A DNA stretch of 64,000 bases from Paenibacillus doosanensis (lineage in GTDB: Bacteria; Bacillota; Bacilli; Paenibacillales; NBRC-103111), in assembly GCF_025060755.1 (NCBI RefSeq), contig NZ_JANYUY010000034.1, positions 24,221 to 88,220 on the forward strand, in the 5' to 3' direction. The position numbers and the translations under genes are program-made. Shown here one piece after another: positions 45,258 to 54,468 of the stretch. Numbering within the stretch: the first letter of the stretch is position 1; the number at the start of each line of letters is the position of its first letter. Under the pieces are notes generated by a model. That model ran no database searches. It was not told the origin of the DNA and was given only the letters and a program-made list of their open reading frames with translations.

Positions 45258-47078
45258 ATGCGCCGCTGGAATGACCGGATGCTGAAAACGAAAATGTTTA
45301 TAGCTTTTTCCGTCGTATCCTTGTTCATTGTCGGGATCACCTGCTCTATTTTTTATTACAAGAACACCAGCGATATTCAGCATCAGACGTTTTCCTTATC
45401 GAACATCATCTCGAAGCAGTTTTCGGAGATGATCGATTTGTACATGCGGAGCGTCGAGGAGCTGTCGCTGGCGATTTCCATCGACCCGTCGATTCAGAAC
45501 ATCCTGTTCGATTTCTACAAGACGTCCGATCCGGTCGGGAAGGAAGCGGTCGGCTACAAGCTCAACCCCATTCTGTTTAACTTCTCATATCCCAAAACCT
45601 ATGTTCAGAGCATATCCATTTACTCGCTGGATAAGCATCTGTATCAATATTCCAAGCTGGTGGAGCCGAAGCCGCGGGAGCTGCTGCCCGAAGAGCGGCT
45701 GAAGGAGTTCTCAGGCTCGCTGAACCGGGAGCCGTTCGCCCTGCTGCCGTCCGCCGAAGTGCATACCGATAAAGAGGGCTCCCCCGAGCGGGTCGTTTCG
45801 TTTGTCCGCAAAATTACGAAAATACCGACGCAGACGATCATCGGCTTCGTCAGCATTCAGATCAATGTGAACGCATTCAATATGGTTCTTGCCAATGCTA
45901 CGGCCAACGAGCTGGAAAGTACGATGCATGTGCTGATCGTGGCGGACGAAGGCCGGATCATTTATGAAAACGGCAGCAGTGCGGGCGAGGGGGCCCGGTT
46001 CGATACCCGCGTGTTTGAGCACGCCGGCTCGGAAGGCGAGCTGCGCTGGAAGGACACCGATTACCTATACACCTTTGTGCGGTCAAGCTATACCGGGTGG
46101 CATACGGTGATCTTAATCCCGAAGCATGTGCTTTTGCTGAAGCAAAAGCGGATTCAGGATATCGTGCTGTTGGTCGGTATTCTGACGATGCTGTCCATCG
46201 CGGCCGTCTCCTATTTGTTATCCCATCAAATCACTCTTCCGTTGAACAAGCTGATGCGCCATATGTCGCGGGTCGAGCTGGGCGATTTCAGTCACAGGAT
46301 GGAATATGCCGGACGCAACGAAATCGGCAAGCTGAGCCGGATGTATAACCATATGCTCGGCAGCATTTCCCGTCTGATCCACGAGGTGTACGAATCGAAG
46401 CTGGCGGAAAAAAATGCCCAGTTGTCAGCGCTGCATGCTCAGATTAATCCTCATTTTCTGTACAATACCCTCAACATCATGAAATCCATCAGCCGGCTGC
46501 GCGGCATCGAAGAGGTCGCCGAAATTTCCGAATCGCTGGCCGGACTATTCCAATACAGCATGAAAAATTTACATCAGCCCGTCACGCTGCGGGAGGAAAT
46601 CGAGCATATCGACAATTATTTCAAAATTCAGCAGCACCGGTTCGGCAGCCGGATTCTCCTGCACTGCGACATTCCGCCGGAGCTGCTTGAAGCGTCCGTG
46701 CTCAAGCTGACGGTGCAGCCGCTCGTCGAGAACGCGGTGAATCACGGGCTGCGCAGAGTGAAAGCGGGAGGACGCATCACGATCCGGGCGGCCCAAGCGG
46801 AGGGCGTGCTAACGTTAACTGTGCAGGATAACGGGGAAGGCATTGCGGATAAGGAGAAGGCTCGTCTGGAGGAAGCGCTTCGCAAGGCCAACCCGCTGAA
46901 CCACTACGACGAGGTGTCCCACGGCATCGGCCTGCTCAACATACGGCAGCGCATCCAGCTTTATTACGGCAAAGATTACGGCTTGAACATTTACAGCCAG
47001 CCCGGCGAAGGCACTTCGGTATCGCTGGTCGTACCGCTGGCTGTGAAGATCCAATCGGCGAAGGAGGCTGCGCTATGA
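45258..47078 (+). CDS. YesM-type sensor histidine kinase
   Basis: A 606-residue membrane kinase. TM1 is at about 13-34, an extracellular sensor at about 35-298, TM2 at about 300-322, HAMP at about 322-375, and the His-kinase domain with His399 in HAQINPHFLYNTLNIM. The ATPase domain has LTVQPLVENAVNHGL and VQDNGEGI. It should phosphorylate the regulator encoded next, whose ATG overlaps its stop. GAAGGAGGGGG precedes the ATG. The sensor is not closely similar to that of the kinase at 12849, so the ligand probably differs. Confidence 0.93.
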   Translation: MRRWNDRMLKTKMFIAFSVVSLFIVGITCSIFYYKNTSDIQHQTFSLSNIISKQFSEMIDLYMRSVEELSLAISIDPSIQNILFDFYKTSDPVGKEAVGYKLNPILFNFSYPKTYVQSISIYSLDKHLYQYSKLVEPKPRELLPEERLKEFSGSLNREPFALLPSAEVHTDKEGSPERVVSFVRKITKIPTQTIIGFVSIQINVNAFNMVLANATANELESTMHVLIVADEGRIIYENGSSAGEGARFDTRVFEHAGSEGELRWKDTDYLYTFVRSSYTGWHTVILIPKHVLLLKQKRIQDIVLLVGILTMLSIAAVSYLLSHQITLPLNKLMRHMSRVELGDFSHRMEYAGRNEIGKLSRMYNHMLGSISRLIHEVYESKLAEKNAQLSALHAQINPHFLYNTLNIMKSISRLRGIEEVAEISESLAGLFQYSMKNLHQPVTLREEIEHIDNYFKIQQHRFGSRILLHCDIPPELLEASVLKLTVQPLVENAVNHGLRRVKAGGRITIRAAQAEGVLTLTVQDNGEGIADKEKARLEEALRKANPLNHYDEVSHGIGLLNIRQRIQLYYGKDYGLNIYSQPGEGTSVSLVVPLAVKIQSAKEAAL

Positions 47079-48604
47079 ACATTTTTGTAGTGGAGGATGA
47101 ACGCTGGGCGCTGGCGGAGCTGGAGACGCTGCTGGCCCGCTATGAGCCGGAGCACGGCATCTACGCATTCGACAACGGGGACGACGCGTTGGCGGCGGCG
47201 GCCGACCTGCGCCCGAGTCTTGTGCTGACGGATATCAACATGCCGGGAATCGACGGCCTGGAGCTGATCGAGCAGCTGACCAAGCTGGATTCCGCCGTCA
47301 AGTGCATGATCCTGAGCGTCCATGACGAATTCGAATACGCCCGTCAGGGGATGCAGTTCGGCGTGGGCGACTATTTGCTGAAGCCTGTCAAAAAAGAAGT
47401 GCTGTATCAAGCGGTCGATAAAGCGCTCCATCAGCTTGAGCAGGAGCATCGGCGCCGGGACGCCTGGGTGAACGGCTCGCTCGCCCAGATGCTGCTGGCC
47501 GAGGACGACAGCGTGCCGGATGCGGAGCTAGGGCGCGAATGGAACGAGCGATTGTACGCCGTCGTGCTGCTTTCGCTGGAGAAGGCTCCGCAGATCAAAG
47601 GGTGGAAGGCGGCGGCGGTCGATTTTGACGCATGGTTCCGCCGGCTGGCCCAGCCGCCTTATCCTGATTCGCTCATTCAATGCGTGGACCTGGACTGCCG
47701 GCAGAGGGTGCTGCTGGTGCCGATGGCCGCAGCGGCGCAGACGGCCGCCTTGCAGCCCGTGCTGCTGGAGCTTTTCGAGCAGCTCAGGCAGCTTCCCGTT
47801 CCGGCGCATATGGCGATTGCCCTCAAGGAAGAGAGCGTGCCGCTGCGTCAAGTTTATACCGGCCTGAAGGAGTCGTTGGAGGAGCATGCCGTCTTCGGGG
47901 CGGCCACCTGCCTGCCGTTCGGGGCGAAGCCGCAGGAGGCGGAGCTGTTAAGCGCGTGGGACAAGGTGCGCATCATGGAGGTTCACTGCAAGAAGGGCGA
48001 GCTGCTGAAGGGACAGGAGACGCTGGGGCATATTGTCGACGAGATGCGCTTGAAGCGGGTGACGAAACGGCAGCTGAGGTTATTTATTCAGGATGTGCTG
48101 TTCTCGCTGAAATATCATTTGCTCTCGTCCGGCGGCGATAAGATCAGCTTGAACGACTTGCAGGAGGATGTGCGCTGCTTGAATGATTTTACCGGCTACG
48201 GCGAGCTGTTCGACTGGCTGAAGGAGAAGCTGTTTCGTTTGTATTGCGTGCGGCCGGAGCCTCAAGATTTGAATCCGAAGGGGCTGGTGCCCGTACTTTT
48301 GCAGCATATTCATGCCCATTATCAGAACCCGATTTCGCTGCAGCAGTTCGCGGCCGAGCATCATGTCAGCCTGGGGTATTTGTCGCGCATGTTCAAGAGC
48401 CAGACCGGCACGACCTTCTCCGATTATATTGCCGGCTACCGGATTCGCAAGGCGCAGGAGCTGCTAGCCGGCGGCATCGAGCGGCTGCAGGAGGTCAGCC
48501 GGCTGGTCGGATATGAGGATACGAAGCATTTTAGCGCCCTGTTCAAAAAGTTCGTCGGGGTCTCGCCGATGACGTACGCGAGAAAGCGGCCGACGACCAA
48601 ATAG
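47075..48604 (+). CDS. YesN-type response regulator (receiver plus AraC HTH)
   Basis: A 509-residue regulator. The receiver has Asp53 in LVLTDINMPGIDGLE and Lys in YLLKPVKKE. The C-terminal AraC domain reads ISLQQFAAEHHVSLGYLSRM and KHFSALFKKFVGVSPMTYA. Its ATGA start overlaps the kinase stop. It is the likely activator of the importer and enzyme genes downstream. Direct repeats 21 bp apart at 54233-54262 are of the kind bound by AraC-type proteins. Confidence 0.93.
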   Translation: MNIFVVEDERWALAELETLLARYEPEHGIYAFDNGDDALAAAADLRPSLVLTDINMPGIDGLELIEQLTKLDSAVKCMILSVHDEFEYARQGMQFGVGDYLLKPVKKEVLYQAVDKALHQLEQEHRRRDAWVNGSLAQMLLAEDDSVPDAELGREWNERLYAVVLLSLEKAPQIKGWKAAAVDFDAWFRRLAQPPYPDSLIQCVDLDCRQRVLLVPMAAAAQTAALQPVLLELFEQLRQLPVPAHMAIALKEESVPLRQVYTGLKESLEEHAVFGAATCLPFGAKPQEAELLSAWDKVRIMEVHCKKGELLKGQETLGHIVDEMRLKRVTKRQLRLFIQDVLFSLKYHLLSSGGDKISLNDLQEDVRCLNDFTGYGELFDWLKEKLFRLYCVRPEPQDLNPKGLVPVLLQHIHAHYQNPISLQQFAAEHHVSLGYLSRMFKSQTGTTFSDYIAGYRIRKAQELLAGGIERLQEVSRLVGYEDTKHFSALFKKFVGVSPMTYARKRPTTK

Positions 48605-48625
48605 GAAAAATCCCCCCCCTTATTT

Positions 48626-48669
48626 CGTACAAATCGCATGTATTCGGTGCCTGACGCCGGCTATACAAT
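48626..48669 (+). promoter_or_regulatory. Candidate activator-dependent promoter of the first binding protein
   Basis: TACAAT at 48664-48669 is a good -10, but the -35 position (TATTCG, 17 bases away) is poor, as expected for an activated promoter. CGTACAAATC at 48626-48635 ends five bases upstream of that -35 and also occurs at 44147-44156. Confidence 0.4.
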
Positions 48670-48753
48670 GAAAACATGACAACGCCACTGCAATACTGGA
48701 AGGGTCGACGCATGAAGTTTCAGCCGGTTTGTCAAATAAAGGAGGAACGATAC

Positions 48754-50103
48754 ATGAACCGAGCCAAAAAGTTCTCTGTATTCACCTATGCTGCTTCGAT
48801 AGCCGTGCTTGCGGCGGGCTGCAGCTCATCCGGCCAGCCGGCTTCCGGGACGGCTCCGGGCTCCGGAGACGCCAAAGCCCCTGCGGACGGCAAATCCGCC
48901 GAACCGACGACGCTGACGCTGCTGATCGGCTCGACCGGCACGCCGTACCCCGCTACGCAAGCGGTCGCCGCCGAAGCCGAGAAGAAGCTGAATATCAAAA
49001 TCAAATTTGATATTAAGCCGGACGGCACCGAAGGGGACAACCTGGTCAAGACGCGCCTGGCTACCGGCGAGATGGCGGATATTTTGTACTACAATTCCGG
49101 CTCGCTGCTGAAGGCGCTGAATCCGGAGGAAAACTTCGTCGACCTGTCCAAGGAGCCGTATATGGCGAAGCTGCTGGATTCCTATAAGGAAACCGTCACC
49201 TCAAACGGCAAAGTATTCGGCGTTCCGGGCGGTTCCTCCAATGTCGGCGGCATTTTGTACAACAAGAAGGTGTACGCGGAGCTGGGGCTGACCATTCCGA
49301 AAACATGGGCGGAATTTATCGCCAACAGCGACAAAATCAAAGCCGCAGGCAAGACCGCGGTGATCGGCTCCTACAAGACGACATGGACCTCGCAGCTGTT
49401 CGTGCTGGCCAATCAATTCAACGTACAGACGCAGGTTCCGACGTTCACGCAGGATTATACGGCCAACAAAGCCAAATATGCAACGACGCCGGCGGCGCTT
49501 CGCGGCTTTGAAATGACCGGCGAAGTATTCAAGAAGGGCTATTATAATAAAGATTTCCTCGCCACCACGTACGATACGGGCCTGAAAATGCTTGCCGAAG
49601 GGACGGGCGTCCAATATCCGATGCTGACCAGCGCGATCGACGCTCTGGCCCAGAACTATCCGGAACAGCAAAAAGATATCGGCGTCTTCCCGATTCCGAG
49701 CGACGATCCGAACATCAACGGTTTCACGGTTTGGATGCCGAACTCCTACTATATCAATAAAAAAGGCAAGAACGTCGAGGCCGCCAAAAAGTTCGTCGAG
49801 TTCCTCATCTCGGAGGAAGGCCAGAAGGCGTATATGTCCAAGAGCAAGGCGAACGGCCCTTATGTCGTCAAAGGAATCAACGTGCCCGACGACGCTTACG
49901 AGGCCGTGAAGGATATGCAGCCATACTTTGACAGCGGCAAGACGATGCCGGCGCTGGAGTTCATTTCCCCGGTGAAAGGGCCGAATCTGGAAAGCATCCT
50001 GATCGAAGTCGGCACAGGGCAAAAATCGCCTGCGGACGGAGCCGCCGACTACGATAAGGATGTGAAGAAGCAGGCGCAGCAGCTCAACCTGCCGGGCTGG
50101 TAA
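48754..50103 (+). CDS. ABC transporter substrate-binding lipoprotein
   Basis: A 449-residue family 1 solute-binding protein. Signal peptide and lipobox (AVLAAGCSSS, Cys near residue 23) show a lipid-anchored surface protein. Typical stretches are ADILYYNSGSLLKAL, GGILYNKKVYAELGL and WMPNSYYINKKGKN. Ligand unknown; from the neighbours a sulfated or phosphorylated sugar is suspected. ATG 48754 follows AAAGGAGG; the frame upstream is spurious. A hairpin separates it from the permease genes. Confidence 0.92.
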   Translation: MNRAKKFSVFTYAASIAVLAAGCSSSGQPASGTAPGSGDAKAPADGKSAEPTTLTLLIGSTGTPYPATQAVAAEAEKKLNIKIKFDIKPDGTEGDNLVKTRLATGEMADILYYNSGSLLKALNPEENFVDLSKEPYMAKLLDSYKETVTSNGKVFGVPGGSSNVGGILYNKKVYAELGLTIPKTWAEFIANSDKIKAAGKTAVIGSYKTTWTSQLFVLANQFNVQTQVPTFTQDYTANKAKYATTPAALRGFEMTGEVFKKGYYNKDFLATTYDTGLKMLAEGTGVQYPMLTSAIDALAQNYPEQQKDIGVFPIPSDDPNINGFTVWMPNSYYINKKGKNVEAAKKFVEFLISEEGQKAYMSKSKANGPYVVKGINVPDDAYEAVKDMQPYFDSGKTMPALEFISPVKGPNLESILIEVGTGQKSPADGAADYDKDVKKQAQQLNLPGW

Positions 50104-50169
50104 CAGGGACCGGGCTTAGGCTTTTAACCGTCCGGCGTTTGCGCCCAGCTTCCATGCGATACGATATCC

Positions 50170-50200
50170 GGCCCTGCAATCGTATTTGCAGGGCCGGTTT
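50170..50200 (+). terminator. Internal hairpin between binding protein and permease genes
   Basis: ggccctgcaa and ttgcagggcc form a perfect 10-bp stem with a 6-nt loop, then GGTTT. It probably lets part of the transcripts end, or protects them, so that the binding protein exceeds the permeases. Confidence 0.65.
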
Positions 50201-50239
50201 CATCCGTACCGCTGATACACCCGTACAGGAGGGAAATGA

Positions 50240-51106
50240 ATGACGACGACGCAAAAGAAAATGTACTCGTATTTGTTCCTGCTGCCCGCAGGCATTATTT
50301 ACTTCATCTTTTATTTGCTGCCGACGGTCATGTCGCTGTTCTTCAGCTTGACGCGATGGACGCTGACGAGCTGGCAGTATATCGGCTTGGATAACTACGT
50401 GATGTTTTTCGAGGAATCCTCGCTCAAAATCGGCTTTAAAAACACGATCATCTTCGCGGTCGTCACCTGCGGCCTGAAGGTCGTTCTCGCGCTGCTGCTC
50501 GCTACGCTGCTGACCTCGCGCATCTGGTTCAAGGATTATTTTCGCTCGATGGTGTTTTTTCCAACCTTGCTGAGTACGATCGCCGTCGGGATCGCCTTCA
50601 GCACGATGATGCATCCGACGCAAGGGGTCATTAACACCGCGCTGGCCGCGATCGGCATTGAAGGTCCCGACTGGCTGGGCGATACGAAGATCGCGCTGCT
50701 GTCCGTCGCATTGGTCGACGTATGGAAGGGCGTCGGGATCGCAACGGTCATTTATATTGCCGGGATTTTGTCGATTCCGCAGCATTACTATGAAGCTCTG
50801 AAAATGGACGGGGGAAGCGCGTTCCGCGGCTTCTGGCACATCACCCTGCCCTTGAGCCGGCCGGCGATGAACTCGGTTATTATATTGGCGTTTATCGGCG
50901 GGCTGCGGACCTTCGACCTGATCTGGGCTATGACCAAAGGGGGGCCGGGCTTCTCCACCGACCTTATCGCTTCCATTATTTACAAGCAGTATCAAGCCGG
51001 ATTTTACGGGCTGGCTACGGCGGGCAACGTTATCCTGTTTATCGCCATCTCGGTGCTGGCGTTTCCGCTGTATATGTTCCTGAACAGAAGAGAGGTGGAT
51101 CTGTGA
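50240..51106 (+). CDS. Sugar ABC transporter permease, MalF type
   Basis: A 288-residue permease with six helices, starting YLFLLPAGIIYFIFYLLP, and the EAA-type loop YYEALKMDGGSAFRGFWHI. CAGGAGGG stands before the ATG. It pairs with the next gene product, with which it overlaps as GTGA. No ATPase gene is nearby. Confidence 0.92.
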   Translation: MTTTQKKMYSYLFLLPAGIIYFIFYLLPTVMSLFFSLTRWTLTSWQYIGLDNYVMFFEESSLKIGFKNTIIFAVVTCGLKVVLALLLATLLTSRIWFKDYFRSMVFFPTLLSTIAVGIAFSTMMHPTQGVINTALAAIGIEGPDWLGDTKIALLSVALVDVWKGVGIATVIYIAGILSIPQHYYEALKMDGGSAFRGFWHITLPLSRPAMNSVIILAFIGGLRTFDLIWAMTKGGPGFSTDLIASIIYKQYQAGFYGLATAGNVILFIAISVLAFPLYMFLNRREVDL

Positions 51107-51936
51107 GCCGCACAGTACAAAAGTGGAGCGTCAGCATCGTGCTGCTGATCCTCTCGACCCTCATATTCTGGGTGCCCTTCTACTTCGTCATTATCAACTC
51201 GTTCAAGTCCCCCACCAAAGCGGCGGATATGAACATGAACTGGCCGGATACGTTTCATATCGTCGAAAATTATAAGGCGGTACTGGCCGCCGCAGACCAT
51301 ATGCTGGTGCGCGCGTTTTTTAACAGCTCGGTGCTGACCGTGCTGTCGATCGTGGGCATGGTCGTCTTCAGCTCCCTGGCCGGTTTTGTGCTGCAGCGCA
51401 GGGAGAAGGGGCGGGGAGCGGCGCTCTTGAATTTCCTCGTGCTGGCCGGATTAATGATTCCGCCTGCCGTCGTGCCGACCATCTGGGTGCTGAATACGGT
51501 CGGACTGTTCAAGACGCTGCCGGGGCTGACGCTGGTCGAAATCGCGCTTCATTTTCCTTTTTGCGCGATTTTGTACAAAGCGTTCACGGCGACGATTCCC
51601 CGGGATATCGACGAGAGCGCGTTCATCGACGGCTGCGGCGGGCTGAGGCTGTTTACGCATATTATTTTTCCGCTGCTGAAGCCGGTGTCTTCGACCATCA
51701 TCATTATTCAATCCGTCAGCGTGTTTAACGATTTCGTCAATCCGCTGTATTTTTTGCCCGGCTCGGAGAACGCCACCGTGCAGCTGACGCTTTACAACTT
51801 TATGAGCATGTATTTGACATCCTGGAATCTGCTGTTTGCCGATGTCGTGCTGATTTCCCTGCCTCCTCTTATCCTATTTCTTTTCTTTAACAAAAAAATT
51901 GTCGCCGGTATGACCGCCGGATCGGTCAAAGGCTGA
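51103..51936 (+). CDS. Sugar ABC transporter permease, MalG type
   Basis: A 277-residue permease beginning with GTG that overlaps the previous stop. It has an N-terminal helix ILSTLIFWVPFYFVII, the EAA loop DESAFIDGCGGLRLFTHIIF and the C-terminal GMTAGSVKG. With the MalF-type partner it completes the first importer of the locus, apart from the ATPase. Confidence 0.92.
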   Translation: MSRTVQKWSVSIVLLILSTLIFWVPFYFVIINSFKSPTKAADMNMNWPDTFHIVENYKAVLAAADHMLVRAFFNSSVLTVLSIVGMVVFSSLAGFVLQRREKGRGAALLNFLVLAGLMIPPAVVPTIWVLNTVGLFKTLPGLTLVEIALHFPFCAILYKAFTATIPRDIDESAFIDGCGGLRLFTHIIFPLLKPVSSTIIIIQSVSVFNDFVNPLYFLPGSENATVQLTLYNFMSMYLTSWNLLFADVVLISLPPLILFLFFNKKIVAGMTAGSVKG

Positions 51937-51965
51937 CCGTACCGGTCAAGGCTGCACTGAAGTAA

Positions 51966-52016
51966 AAATAGGCATCAAATCAAAGTTAGGCTGCAATCCA
52001 AGTTAGGCCGCATCGG
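51966..52016. repeat. Three imperfect 17-18-bp tandem repeats (iterons)
   Basis: Copies centred on TAGGC at 51969, 51987 and 52004 read roughly aaaaTAGGCatcaaatc, agtTAGGCtgcaatcc and agtTAGGCcgcatcgg; the last two share aagttaggc-gca. They lie about 135 bases before the APS kinase gene, in the only sizeable gap in this part of the locus. They may be regulator sites. Confidence 0.4.
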
Positions 52017-52150
52017 CCATGCGATTGGCGGAATGCACAATGAACCGGTCCGGAGGGCGAAGTACAATGAGGCTAGAAGTCGGGGCTATCGCAAGATCGA
52101 CCGATTAAGCGAAGCTTTCGCATCGAAAACGCTAATGAGGAGGCAAGTAC

Positions 52151-52774
52151 ATGGAAAGCTCCAGCGGTAGTGTACTTTGGTTTACAGGCCTCTCGGGCTC
52201 GGGAAAAACGACCACCGCCGTGCAGGTGTACCGGCGGCTGCAGGAGGCGGGCCGACCGGCGGAGCTGCTGGACGGGGACGCCGTCCGCACGACGCTCGGC
52301 AAAGGGCTCGGCTTCAGCCGCGAAGACCGGCTTGAAAATATACGCCGCATCGCGTTCGTGGCGACCCTGCTGTCCAAGCACGGAATTACCGTGCTGGTGT
52401 CCGCAATCACGCCTTACCGCGAAATGCGGGATTATTTGCGGGAGCATGTGAGCGGATATACGGAAATCTACGTCAACTGTTCGCTAGAGCAGTGCGAAGC
52501 CAGGGATGTGAAGGGATTGTACGCCAAGGCAAGAAGACAGGAGATTCAGCTGTTTACCGGCATTTCGGACGTCTATGAGGAGCCCGAGCAGGCGGATATC
52601 GTGATCGATACGCAGCATCGCCCGGTTGAAGCCAATGCGCAGCAGATTTTGGAGTGGCTCTGCAGCAACCGTTACAAGGAAATCGCCGATTGGGCCGTTC
52701 AACCGTGCGTTGCAGCCGGTCAAGAGCTGTTGAACGCGGATAACGCAAGCGGCCGGGAGGCGCGCCCGCGATGA
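52151..52774 (+). CDS. cysC: Adenylyl-sulfate (APS) kinase
   Basis: The 207-residue enzyme phosphorylates adenosine 5'-phosphosulfate to PAPS with ATP. It retains the P-loop FTGLSGSGKTT at residues 11-21, the LLDGDAVR loop, GFSREDRLENIRRI and the substrate lid ARDVKGLYAKARRQEIQLF. All expected active-site parts are there. Only the C-terminal 25 residues exceed the family. No ATP sulfurylase, PAPS reductase or sulfate transporter is in the window. Its TGA overlaps the ATG of a sulfatase-like gene (ATGA), so production of the two is linked. AGGAGG lies before the ATG. Confidence 0.93.
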   Translation: MESSSGSVLWFTGLSGSGKTTTAVQVYRRLQEAGRPAELLDGDAVRTTLGKGLGFSREDRLENIRRIAFVATLLSKHGITVLVSAITPYREMRDYLREHVSGYTEIYVNCSLEQCEARDVKGLYAKARRQEIQLFTGISDVYEEPEQADIVIDTQHRPVEANAQQILEWLCSNRYKEIADWAVQPCVAAGQELLNADNASGREARPR

Positions 52775-54204
52775 AAATCATTATGATTTCGCTCGATACG
52801 CTGCGCGCCGATCGGCTGGGCTGCTACGGGTACCGCAAGCCGACAAGCCCGTATATCGATCAAATTGCTTCGGAAGGCGTGCTGATGGAGCGGGCTTATG
52901 CGGCCGACATTCCGACCGAGGTCGCGCATACGGCGATTTTTACCGGCAAAATCGGTCTGACCACCGGCCTCGTTTCGCATGGCTCGGACCTGTCGTATTT
53001 GCCCAAGTCGGTCGAGTGGCTGCCGTCCAAGCTGAAGGCGGCGGGCTTCGCCACTTGCGCCGTAGACAACTTGTACAATCTCAAGGAATGGTTTGCGCGC
53101 GGATATAAGTATTATTTGAACAGCTCGGGACCCAAGCGCTGGATTGACGGGAGAGCCGTCAACGATTTGGCGCTGCCGTGGATTCGGGAGCATAAGGAGG
53201 AGGATTTTTTCTTATTCCTGCATTATTGGGATGCGCATACGCCGTACTTGCCGCCCGAATCCTATGTGCCGGCGTTTTATGACCCGAACAAGGACCCGTA
53301 CCGGGAAGGCGGCTCCGGCATGGAGCGGGCCTACGGGCATCCGGCCTATCCGTTCTTCAAGCAGCATCATTACAAGCTGCTCGGGCCGGTGACCGACGCG
53401 GAGTATATGAACGCGCTGTACGACGCGGAGATCCGCTATCTTGACGATCTGCTCAGGGAGCTGGACGAGACGCTGATCCGGCTTGGCATCAAGGAGGAGA
53501 CGCTGCTCGTGCTCTTCGGCGATCACGGCGAGAGCTTGACCGAGCACGATATTTATTGGGATCACTGCGGCCTCTACGAGCCGACGGTCCATATCCCGCT
53601 CATCCTGCGGTGGCCCGGGCAAATTCCCGGCGGCGGACGCGTGCGGGGCTTCGTCCAGCATGCGGACCTGCTGCCGACGCTGCTGGAGGCCGTCGTCCGT
53701 AATCCGTCGCCGGGCTTGAACTTGCCGGCGCTGCACATGCCGGAAGGCATCGACGGCCGCAGTCTGTGGCCCTCGATGCTGGGCGAGGCGGACGGCACGC
53801 TCGACGAGGTGTACTTGAGCGAGTGCGCCTGGCAGGCGGCAAGGGCTGTCCGCACGGATCGCTACAAACTGATCCGTTATTACGACCCGGGCCCGTTCCG
53901 GCGTCCGGTCACGGAGCTGTACGACCTGCTGGCGGACCCGCAGGAGCTTGTGAATGTGGCCGGCCGGGAAACGGCCGTCGCCGAAGAGCTCGAAGCGAAG
54001 CTGACGCGCTTCGTCGCCCGCAAGCTGGGCGGGCGGCCGGACCCGATGCTGCGGCAGCTTCGGGAGTCGCAGCTGCCGTTCCGGCGCAGGATCGAAGCGA
54101 TCCTGGAGGGCGTAGGCCTCTCCTGGGAAGCGTGGATGCAGAACCCGCTGCGGGAGCGCTATGACGCGCTGGACGAGAAGCGGCGGGCCGGGCGCGGCAC
54201 TTAG
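52771..54204 (+). CDS. Sulfatase-like hydrolase with Thr at the formylglycine position
   Basis: A 477-residue alkaline phosphatase-superfamily protein, predicted cytoplasmic with no signal peptide. Aligned by the TGK that follows the active site, the usual CxPxR reads T49-E-V-A-H53, so neither Cys nor Ser is available for formylglycine. Metal ligands appear in IMISLDTLRADRLG and VLFGDHGESLTEHD. Threonine is the nucleophile in phosphodiesterase members of the superfamily, so it may cleave or transfer phosphate rather than sulfate. It is most similar, within the window, to the protein at 56519. It is translationally coupled to cysC. Confidence 0.85.
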   Translation: MKIIMISLDTLRADRLGCYGYRKPTSPYIDQIASEGVLMERAYAADIPTEVAHTAIFTGKIGLTTGLVSHGSDLSYLPKSVEWLPSKLKAAGFATCAVDNLYNLKEWFARGYKYYLNSSGPKRWIDGRAVNDLALPWIREHKEEDFFLFLHYWDAHTPYLPPESYVPAFYDPNKDPYREGGSGMERAYGHPAYPFFKQHHYKLLGPVTDAEYMNALYDAEIRYLDDLLRELDETLIRLGIKEETLLVLFGDHGESLTEHDIYWDHCGLYEPTVHIPLILRWPGQIPGGGRVRGFVQHADLLPTLLEAVVRNPSPGLNLPALHMPEGIDGRSLWPSMLGEADGTLDEVYLSECAWQAARAVRTDRYKLIRYYDPGPFRRPVTELYDLLADPQELVNVAGRETAVAEELEAKLTRFVARKLGGRPDPMLRQLRESQLPFRRRIEAILEGVGLSWEAWMQNPLRERYDALDEKRRAGRGT

Positions 54205-54232
54205 AACTCCGTTCGGCTTAAGCCAGGACGAT

Positions 54233-54296
54233 TGTCGCAATCGGCCCTGAGGATGTCGCAATAGGCAATGCCGCTGCTTGCGGGGAAGATTATGAT
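54233..54296 (+). promoter_or_regulatory. Direct repeats and promoter before the first locus oxidoreductase
   Basis: TGTCGCAAT occurs at 54233-54241 and again at 54254-54262, exactly 21 bp apart, which is two helical turns. The second copy ends six bases before a poor -35 region; TATGAT at 54291-54296 would be the -10. This is the layout expected for a promoter activated by an AraC-type regulator. Confidence 0.5.
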
Positions 54297-54468
54297 AGAG
54301 GCAGGAACTACCGGCGCAAGGGACGCAGATGCAGATTCAGATCAAGGGCAGGCACGGGGCTTTAAGCTTTCGCGATTCGAGCATTGTACACTTTGAACCA
54401 AGAAAGGTGGTGCAGTCCCCGCTTGAACGCCGATGCATCGGCTTAAACGGGCGACGGGACGGAAACGA

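Noticed and set aside
53212..54261. 349-codon minus-strand frame
   Set aside because: Shadow of the sulfatase-like gene; no family features.
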